From Comamonas sp. lk (lineage in GTDB: Bacteria > Pseudomonadota > Gammaproteobacteria > Burkholderiales > Burkholderiaceae_C), in NCBI GenBank assembly GCA_945869165.1, contig CAMBNY010000024.1, positions 1 through 39,644 on the forward strand: a DNA stretch of 39,644 nt, in the 5' to 3' direction. Numbering within the stretch: position 1 is the first letter of the stretch; each line of letters begins with the position of its first letter. The notes beneath the pieces were generated by a model. It searched no databases and was not told the origin of the DNA. It was given only the letters and a program-made list of their open reading frames with translations. Shown here piece by piece: positions 33,752-39,644 of this stretch. The position numbers and the translations under genes were made by a program.

Positions 33752-35407
33752 TTATTCGCCAGCACGTATCCACGCGGCAGCTTTCTCCGCAATCATCAGC
33801 GTGGGGCTGTTGGTATTGCCGCTGACGATGGTGGGCATCACACTCGCATCGGCGATGCGCAGCCCGCGGATGCCATGGACACGCAGCCGGCTGTCTGTGA
33901 CCGACATAGCATCTTGTGCCAAACCCATCTTGGCCGTGCCTACCGGATGGAAGATAGTGGTGGCGATATCACCTGCCAATTGGGTCAATTCCGCATCGGT
34001 TTGGTACTGCACACCGGGCTTGAACTCAGCGGGCTTATAGGGCTGCAAGGCAGGCTGCGCCATGATGTTGCGCGCCACCCGCAGCGAGTCAGCCGCGACC
34101 TGTTGGTCTTCGGAGGTGCTGAGGTAGTTGGGCGTAATGGCCGGCGCCACGCTGAAGTCATTCGACTTGATGGCCACACCGCCCCGGCTAGTGGGATTCA
34201 GGTTGCAAACGCTGGCAGTCAAAGCCGGAAAGCGGTGTAGGGGCTGGCCAAAAGCGTCCAAGCTCAGTGGCTGCACATGGAACTGAATGTTGGGATGCGT
34301 CCGCCCTGCGTCACTTCGGGTAAATACACCTAGCTGTGATGGCGACATGCTCATAGGTCCGCTGCGCAAGAACACATACTCCATCCCAATTTTGAGTTGC
34401 CCCCACCAGGAGTTGGCCAAGGTGTTCAGCGTCAGGGCGTTCTGCACGGTGTACACCGACCGGATCTGCAGGTGGTCCTGCAGGTTCTGGCCGACGCCCT
34501 CCATGGACTTCACCACTGGGATGCCAAACTTAGCTAGCAACGCCGATGGTCCCAGCCCCGAGAGCTGCATCAGGTGCGGCGTACCAACGGCACCTGCGCA
34601 CAGCACGACCTCCTTGCGGGCGGTGAGCGAGGCCCGTTGCCCTTCTCGTATTACCTCTAGACCACGGCAGGCCGTTATGCCATGCGCGTCGCTCACCAGC
34701 AACAACTTGCAGGCCTGTGTCTGAGTCCAGATGGCGAGATTTTTCCGGCGCCGCACGTCGGCATTGAGGAATGCCTTGGAGGTATTCCAACGCAACCCCG
34801 ATTTCTGGTTGACTTCAAAGTAGCCCACGCCTTCGTTATTGCCCGCGTTGAAGTCATCGCTCCGGGGAACACCAGCCTGTTGCGCCGCCTGGGCAAACGC
34901 ATCTAGCAAATCCCATCGCAGGCGCTGCCGCTCCACACGCCATTCGCCCTGCCCGCTATGAAAATCAGCAGTAGGAAAGCTTTTGTTCTGGTTATTCGCA
35001 TCCAGCCGGTGGTGCCACTCGTGTTGCTTGAAGTAGGGCAAGCACGACGCCCAACTCCACTGCGGGTCACGTAGCTGGTCGGCCCACGCGTCGTAGTCGC
35101 GCGACTGGCCGCGCATGTAGATCATTCCGTTAATGCTTGAGCAGCCACCCAGCGTCTTGCCGCGCGGGTAGATCAACGATCGGCCGTTAAGGCCGGGATC
35201 AGGTTCAGTGCGGAAGCACCAGTCGGTTTTGGGGTTGTTGATGCAGTAAAGATAGCCAACGGGTATGTGGATCCAAGGGTAGTTGTCGCGGCCACCGGCT
35301 TCTACCAGCAGCACCGAATTTTTGGAGTCTGCACTAAGCCTGTTTGCCAGCAGGGCGCCAGCCGTCCCACCACCTACGACGATGTAGTCATAGCTAACCG
35401 CAGTCAT
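33752..35407 (-). CDS. GMC-family FAD oxidoreductase
   Basis: A 551-residue GMC (glucose-methanol-choline) oxidoreductase. The N-terminal FAD motif YDYIVVGGGTAGALLANRLSAD is followed by VLLVEAGGRDNYPWIHIPVGY, PRGKTLGGCSSINGMIYMRGQSRDYDAWA and CAGAVGTPHLMQLSGLGP (PS00624-type); the catalytic His region is TIFHPVGTAKMG near the C terminus. No signal peptide is seen, so a cytoplasmic or membrane-associated enzyme is likely. It has a promoter with operator O3 and leads a two-gene operon with the tautomerase. It probably oxidises a primary or secondary alcohol of the imported compound or of a related one. Confidence 0.9.
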   Translation of the reverse strand: MTAVSYDYIVVGGGTAGALLANRLSADSKNSVLLVEAGGRDNYPWIHIPVGYLYCINNPKTDWCFRTEPDPGLNGRSLIYPRGKTLGGCSSINGMIYMRGQSRDYDAWADQLRDPQWSWASCLPYFKQHEWHHRLDANNQNKSFPTADFHSGQGEWRVERQRLRWDLLDAFAQAAQQAGVPRSDDFNAGNNEGVGYFEVNQKSGLRWNTSKAFLNADVRRRKNLAIWTQTQACKLLLVSDAHGITACRGLEVIREGQRASLTARKEVVLCAGAVGTPHLMQLSGLGPSALLAKFGIPVVKSMEGVGQNLQDHLQIRSVYTVQNALTLNTLANSWWGQLKIGMEYVFLRSGPMSMSPSQLGVFTRSDAGRTHPNIQFHVQPLSLDAFGQPLHRFPALTASVCNLNPTSRGGVAIKSNDFSVAPAITPNYLSTSEDQQVAADSLRVARNIMAQPALQPYKPAEFKPGVQYQTDAELTQLAGDIATTIFHPVGTAKMGLAQDAMSVTDSRLRVHGIRGLRIADASVMPTIVSGNTNSPTLMIAEKAAAWIRAGE

Positions 35408-35481
35408 GCCAAACCCACCAGGTTTGCGTCAATGAAGAGCCCAATAGTCGTCATTTTCAAAATCCTTTGCCGTCCCTTACA

Positions 35482-35520
35482 TGTAATGACATCATATCTG
35501 CGTTTATTCTACTTTTGTAA
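35482..35520 (-). promoter_or_regulatory. Promoter and operator O3 of the GMC operon
   Basis: On the reverse strand TTACAA (35515-35520), an 18-base spacer and TATGAT (35491-35496) form a promoter; the operator TGTAATGACA (forward strand 35482-35491) lies at its expected start of transcription. A second overlapping palindrome TTACATGTAA occupies 35478-35487. Confidence 0.6.
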
Positions 35521-35568
35521 GGGTTTATCCTTATTCTCCTGCAAATTTTTGTGTTTTACAGTTCATCC

Positions 35569-35578
35569 TGTCATGACA
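35569..35578. promoter_or_regulatory. Operator O4 upstream of the ABC transporter operon
   Basis: TGTCATGACA is a perfect 10-base palindrome that fits the locus consensus TGTNATNACA, 69 bases before the binding-protein start. A half site TGTCAT follows at 35594. The promoter is not clear: TACAGT at 35557-35562 could be the -10. Confidence 0.5.
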
Positions 35579-35646
35579 ACAAGTACTGTTTCATGTCATT
35601 GGGCTGACCAGACAGCCATTTTTTCAACATCAATCGAGGAGTCAAA

Positions 35647-36678
35647 ATGAGGCGTGAATTTCTAAAAACAGCTGTCGCCGCGGGCGCCGGAATGGCGTCA
35701 CTGAACGCATTTGCACAAACCGCAAGCGCAGTCGGCCTGCGTGGCAACCCAAACGACACTTACGTCATGAACGTGATGGTCAGCGGGGTGGAGTACTGGT
35801 TCCCCGTCTACGAGATGTTTAAGCAATTGGGCAAGTCACTGGGTGTGAAAACCCGTTACACAGGTACGCCGGAATACGATGTCAATAAGCAAATAGCAAC
35901 TTTTGAGCAGCAACTCGCCAGAAAGCCCGCTGGAATCTTTCTGCACCCCATGAATCCCGATCCATTCATCGAGCCAATCGCTAGGGCCGCTTCAATGGGG
36001 ATCCCGGTTGTAACTTTTGCTGCAGACTCACCTAACTCAAAACGCGTTTCATTTGTCACGTCAGATAACCACCGTGAAGGTGTGGCTGCAGCAGATGCTA
36101 TTGCCGCCGCGATGGGTGGAAAGGGTGAGTATGGCGTCTTGGAAAATCCAGGACAGGACAACCACGAGCGCCGAATCACCGCCTTTATCGATCGAATGAA
36201 ATCGAATCACCCCAACATGAAACTGGTGGGTCGAGCAGCGTCAAATACAGACGCGAATAAAGCTTACCAAGCTGTTCTGAGCATGCTGCAAGCAAATCCC
36301 AATCTTGGCGCATTGTTTATGCCAGAAGCAACCACTGCATTGGGTGCAGCACAAGCAAAAGTGGAATCGAAAAAAGACATCAAGGTGATGTGCTGTGACG
36401 TCAATGCCAAGATACTTGACATGATCAAATCGGGCGATGTGTTTGCTTCAATTAACCCTAACCAAGGGATGCAAGGCTTCGCTGGCATGATGCTCCTTTT
36501 CATGGCGAAAAATACACAACTAATTGATCCGATGAATGACGCAAAGAGGTCAGGCCGGAACCCCATGTCTATCCCGTTCTTGGATAATGGACTTTCAGTC
36601 GTCACAAAAGCGAATGCCGATGACTTCTACTGGGACAAGTACTTAACTCGTCGAGGAACCAAAGGCATAAACGAATAA
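35647..36678 (+). CDS. Sugar ABC transporter substrate-binding protein (Tat signal)
   Basis: A 343-residue periplasmic binding protein of the ribose/autoinducer type (peripla_BP_4). The N terminus MRREFLKTAVAAGAGMASLNAFA carries a twin-arginine motif RREFLK, so export is probably by Tat rather than Sec. The mature domain has YEMFKQLGKSLGVKTRYTGTPEYDVNKQIATFEQQLARKPAGIFLHPMNPDPF, VVTFAADSPNSKRVSFVTSDNHREGVAAADAI, and the two-lobe hinge pattern. GAGGAG precedes the ATG. It heads the transporter operon, whose sequence is clearly more A/T-rich than the neighbouring kinase operon. Confidence 0.9.
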   Translation: MRREFLKTAVAAGAGMASLNAFAQTASAVGLRGNPNDTYVMNVMVSGVEYWFPVYEMFKQLGKSLGVKTRYTGTPEYDVNKQIATFEQQLARKPAGIFLHPMNPDPFIEPIARAASMGIPVVTFAADSPNSKRVSFVTSDNHREGVAAADAIAAAMGGKGEYGVLENPGQDNHERRITAFIDRMKSNHPNMKLVGRAASNTDANKAYQAVLSMLQANPNLGALFMPEATTALGAAQAKVESKKDIKVMCCDVNAKILDMIKSGDVFASINPNQGMQGFAGMMLLFMAKNTQLIDPMNDAKRSGRNPMSIPFLDNGLSVVTKANADDFYWDKYLTRRGTKGINE

Positions 36679-36687
36679 GGATTGAGG

Positions 36688-38175
36688 ATGCTGCTCGAGT
36701 TACGTGGAGTCAAGAAGTCATTTGGGGCAACAAATGCCCTGATTGGTGTTGATTTTTCTCTCCAAGCCGGACAGATTCATGCAGTCTGTGGCGAGAACGG
36801 CGCAGGGAAATCAACCTTGATGAAGGTGATCGACGGCATCCTTCAACCCGATGTTGGGCAAATTTTTATCGAGGGAAAGCAGGTCTTAATTAGGGATCCA
36901 GGACATGCAGCCCGCCTGGGGATTTCATTGGTACATCAGGAGATATCGCTTTGTGGGTCGGCGTCTGTAGCTGAAAATATATTTATGTACGAAATCAATC
37001 AGTCAAAACGACTGCTGATGGACTACCAAGAATTGCAGGTGCGCGCTAAGAAGATCATCAATACCTTGGACAAGGAGATCGATACATCGATAAATGTTGA
37101 AAATTTGACTCTATCAAATCAACAACTCGTCGAAATAGCGAAGGCTCTGGCGCTCGATTGCAAAATCTTGATTCTGGATGAGCCAACGACGTCGTTAACA
37201 GAAGTCGAGTCAAAGTCTCTCTTCAAAATTTTACGTAGCTTGGCCAAAGGCGGAATTGGCATCGTCTACATCAGCCACCGGATGGCTGAAATCTTTGATA
37301 ACTGCTCCCATATAACCGTGCTTAGAGATGGGGCAAGTGTCTTTAATGGTTTGGTGAAAGACACAACACCAGATGAAATCATTAGCAAAATGGTAGGCCG
37401 TGAGCTAGGAAAATACTACCCTGAAAAGTCAAAAACAATTGGCACTGAACCGCTCTTTGAGGTGATCAATGTCAGCGATGCTAGTCGTGTCAATTCGGTC
37501 TCATTTCAGATATTGCCTGGCGAAATTTTAGGAATCGCTGGATTGGTGGGTGCTGGCAGGTCTGAAATTGCGAAAACCATCTGTGGCCTTACCCCAAAAA
37601 CCAATGGCTTAATTAAGATCAATGGCAAGAGTGTTGATGCAAGCTCTTACCCGGCTGCGCTTTCTGAAGGAATTGCTTACCTGAGCGAAGATAGAAAGTC
37701 AGAGGGCGTGTTCTTAGATCTGAGTATTCAATCCAATATCTCCTCGATGGCGCTTAGCACCATCCAGACTACTCTGTTGAACGTGAATGTCGCTAAAGAA
37801 AAGGTCCAAGCAGAGCGACTTGGCCAGCGGTTAAAGCTAAAGGCTAGTAGTGTCACTGCCAATACTTCGAGCCTATCGGGTGGTAACCAGCAGAAAGTTG
37901 CAATCGCTAAATTGCTAGCCACGAGTCCGAAAATTATCTTTATGGATGAGCCTACTCGAGGTGTCGACGTAGGTGCAAAGGCTGAAATTCACCAAGTGCT
38001 TCGGCAACTTTGCAGCGAAGGAGTGGGGATTGCGGTCATCTCGTCTGAACTACCTGAAATCATTGGCTTATGCGATCGTACGATCGTCATTCGGAACGGT
38101 ACTGTAGCGGGAGAGTTAAGTGCACGCGAAACCACTGAAGAATCTATCCTGCGCATGGCATCTGGATTAGTCTAG
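36688..38175 (+). CDS. Sugar ABC transporter ATP-binding protein, double cassette (RbsA-like)
   Basis: A 495-residue protein of two fused ABC cassettes as in RbsA/MglA. First cassette: Walker A GENGAGKST with K41, degenerate signature TLSNQQLVEIAKAL, Walker B ILILDEPTTSLT. Second cassette: degenerate Walker A GLVGAGRSE, intact signature LSGGNQQKVAIAKLL and Walker B IIFMDEPTRGVDVG. This asymmetry is normal for the family. The start at 36688 has AAGGA upstream; the TTG two codons before is less likely. It powers import with the permease that follows 8 bases later. Confidence 0.93.
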   Translation: MLLELRGVKKSFGATNALIGVDFSLQAGQIHAVCGENGAGKSTLMKVIDGILQPDVGQIFIEGKQVLIRDPGHAARLGISLVHQEISLCGSASVAENIFMYEINQSKRLLMDYQELQVRAKKIINTLDKEIDTSINVENLTLSNQQLVEIAKALALDCKILILDEPTTSLTEVESKSLFKILRSLAKGGIGIVYISHRMAEIFDNCSHITVLRDGASVFNGLVKDTTPDEIISKMVGRELGKYYPEKSKTIGTEPLFEVINVSDASRVNSVSFQILPGEILGIAGLVGAGRSEIAKTICGLTPKTNGLIKINGKSVDASSYPAALSEGIAYLSEDRKSEGVFLDLSIQSNISSMALSTIQTTLLNVNVAKEKVQAERLGQRLKLKASSVTANTSSLSGGNQQKVAIAKLLATSPKIIFMDEPTRGVDVGAKAEIHQVLRQLCSEGVGIAVISSELPEIIGLCDRTIVIRNGTVAGELSARETTEESILRMASGLV

Positions 38176-38183
38176 GAATACAA

Positions 38184-39134
38184 ATGAAATTGCAAGCGAA
38201 TAATCTTCGTGAGACTGGGCTAATAGTCATCATCGTGACTCTTTGCTTAATAATGTCTTTTGCTTCTGAGTTTTTTTTGACTTGGGAAAATATGCGAGCA
38301 ATGCTGCTCTCTTTTGCGATTGAAGGAATCGTTGTTGTCGGCATGACTGTGCTTCTTATCGTGGGCGGAATTGACCTTGCTGTTGGATCGGTCGTCTGCC
38401 TGTCAATGGTGATAGTAGGTGCTTTATTTCTTCAAGGATTTGACCCCTGGACCGCAAGCCTTATCGCTGTGATAGCCAGTGCCGGTATCGGGCTCTGCAT
38501 GGGTCTTTGTGTTACGAAGATTGGTTTGAGTCATTTCATCGCATCACTTGCATTTATGGTAATTGCTAGGGGTTTGAGCTTAGCCATTACGCAAGGAACC
38601 CCTCAATCACTTTTCGCGCTTCCACCAGAGTTCAAATTAATCGGACAAGGGACGATTTATGGAATCCCAGTCGTGATCTTAATTTTTGGCTTTATAGTTG
38701 TAGTCAGCGACTACATATTGCGCAATTCAGTTTTATTTCGCAAAGTTTTTTATACAGGAAGCAATGAGCGCGCAGCAATGAACGCTGGTATCGATGTGAA
38801 TAGCGTCAAGCTTTGGGTTACCGTACTTTGTGGAACCATGTCGGGAATCGCTGGCGTCGTCTACACCGCGCGGTTTGGTGCGGCTACGCCGACCTTTGGT
38901 GTGGGTATGGAGTTAAATGTCATTGCGGCGGCCGTCATTGGTGGAGCAAGCTTAAAGGGTGGCTCAGGAACGATTTACGGTGCGGTGTTGGGCTTGGCAC
39001 TACTTTCTGTGGTTACAAGCTCGTTAATCTTGTTGGATGTTTCGGTCTATTTTCAAGATGTTATCAAAGGGGCGATTCTGCTGATAGCGGTTTCTTTAGA
39101 TCACTGGATTAATTCAAGAAAACAATCAAATTAG
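38184..39134 (+). CDS. Sugar ABC transporter permease (RbsC-like)
   Basis: A 316-residue inner-membrane permease of the BPD_transp_2 type with about eight to ten hydrophobic segments. The family motif is LIVGGIDLAVGSVVCLSMVIVGALF, with GLSHFIASLAFMVIARGLSLAIT and, near the C terminus, NVIAAAVIGGASLKGGSGTIYGAVLGLALLSVVTSSLILL. Only one permease gene is present, so a homodimer is expected. It is the last gene of the operon and the most A/T-rich in the locus. Confidence 0.92.
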   Translation: MKLQANNLRETGLIVIIVTLCLIMSFASEFFLTWENMRAMLLSFAIEGIVVVGMTVLLIVGGIDLAVGSVVCLSMVIVGALFLQGFDPWTASLIAVIASAGIGLCMGLCVTKIGLSHFIASLAFMVIARGLSLAITQGTPQSLFALPPEFKLIGQGTIYGIPVVILIFGFIVVVSDYILRNSVLFRKVFYTGSNERAAMNAGIDVNSVKLWVTVLCGTMSGIAGVVYTARFGAATPTFGVGMELNVIAAAVIGGASLKGGSGTIYGAVLGLALLSVVTSSLILLDVSVYFQDVIKGAILLIAVSLDHWINSRKQSN

Positions 39135-39386
39135 CAATCATCCATGTCCAACCTATCCTGTATCAACTCTTCCTTTTATTGGTCATTGAGCATGAAGATA
39201 CGGTAAAGATTTCTTAACAGGCTGAAATTTTGGCTATCGGACCTGATAGACAACTGGGGTAAATTGGGCTGTAGTTACCGGTCATCTATCAATCACCGGT
39301 CATGCCGCGGCTCCAGTCTTAGAGATTTGCGATCTGCCTGCTCCATTGCGATCGCTGGCAACTAGGGATCGACCGGCTGCCCCTAA
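39135..39386. other. Intergenic gap after the transporter operon
   Basis: No gene or clear terminator is seen. A 9-base direct repeat ACCGGTCAT occurs at 39277-39285 and 39295-39303. It may be a binding site, or belong to the boundary of the acquired segment. Confidence 0.35.
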
Positions 39387-39638
39387 CTAGGCCAAAAGTG
39401 CCTCAACCCCTTTGGCCTCAACCATTTGCAATAACTTTGCTGCGGTCCCACTGGGGTGCTTGTTGGCGGCGGGAGACTCCCATTTTTGCACTGTCGATAC
39501 GCTCACATTGAGCATCGTTGCGAAAACCGCTTGGCTTGCTTTCACAATCGTTGTGCGGATGGCCACAACACGCTCTGGCGTGAAGGAAGGGGGCGCTTCG
39601 CACAGCGCCCGTATGCGAGCCATGTCTGTTTTAGACAT
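39387..39638 (-). CDS. XRE/HTH antitoxin-like protein
   Basis: An 83-residue helix-turn-helix protein: SFTPERVVAIRTTIVKASQAVFATMLNVSVSTVQKWE followed by PSGTAAKLLQMVEAKGVEALL, the YiaG/NadS/HigA-type pattern of type II antitoxins. Its ATG lies 6 bases from the window edge. A stop codon TAA sits in the -1 frame 4 bases after that ATG, so a partner gene such as a RelE/HigB-like toxin could end here by overlap beyond the window. This partner is inferred, not seen. Confidence 0.75.
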   Translation of the reverse strand: MSKTDMARIRALCEAPPSFTPERVVAIRTTIVKASQAVFATMLNVSVSTVQKWESPAANKHPSGTAAKLLQMVEAKGVEALLA

Positions 39639-39644
39639 GACGCC

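Noticed and set aside
27693..39134. An AI-2 (lsr-type) uptake and breakdown system
   Set aside because: FGGY kinase, LsrF-like aldolase and ABC importer recall lsr, but LsrG, a SorC-type LsrR and the second permease are missing, and a GlpD-like dehydrogenase and GMC enzyme are present.

Overview
The window looks like a chromosomal piece of a betaproteobacterium of the order Burkholderiales, most likely Comamonadaceae (Rhodoferax/Polaromonas-like). I base this on the protein flavour, on gene neighbourhoods typical of that group (tsaB-rimI-uracil-DNA-glycosylase; yggS/pilT-pilU; rsmI/yraN-diaA-dolP) and on the dispersed intergenic palindromes. I saw no rRNA, tRNA, CRISPR array, transposase or phage gene.

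Layout. (1) 1-6445: a Moco-oxidoreductase-fold periplasmic protein (frameshifted near its end) and a hybrid sensor kinase, then the reverse-strand group DMT permease-tsaB-rimI-UDG. This block is bracketed by two inverted, nearly identical ~150-base repeats. (2) 6446-17576: ordinary core genes. A repeat-rich spacer precedes dacB (PBP4), a SemiSWEET transporter, yggS, pilT-pilU, a beta-hydroxyacid dehydrogenase, yraN-diaA-dolP facing rsmI, purB and a GST. (3) 17591-24602 (reverse): a tightly packed eight-gene operon (FAD oxidoreductase, DUF1365, Cfa-like methyltransferase, chalcone-isomerase-like, GPH-type MFS, DUF3833 lipoprotein, SDR, NTF2-like). It resembles the membrane-lipid modification clusters tied to photo-oxidative stress in other proteobacteria. 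Divergent from it are a ferritin-like diiron protein and rfaE2. (4) 26390-39644: an accessory-looking part with a nitronate monooxygenase, then a carbohydrate or polyol catabolic locus, and an XRE-type antitoxin-like gene cut off from its upstream partner by the window edge.

The catabolic locus (27693-39134) is the most interesting part. It has four transcription units: AKR-aldolase (reverse); FGGY kinase-GlpD/EryB-like dehydrogenase-HutC-type GntR regulator (forward); GMC oxidoreductase-tautomerase (reverse); and a sugar ABC transporter with Tat-signal binding protein, double ATPase and permease (forward). A palindrome TGTNATNACA occurs four times, only in the two divergent control regions. 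At three sites it lies on or just after a recognisable -10 element. It is therefore a strong candidate operator for the locus's own GntR regulator. The gene set suggests uptake, phosphorylation, FAD-dependent oxidation to a ketose phosphate and aldol cleavage. The substrate is not identifiable from sequence.

Start codons were moved from the longest open frame wherever a Shine-Dalgarno sequence, a 4-base ATGA overlap, an operator position or family alignment favoured an internal start.
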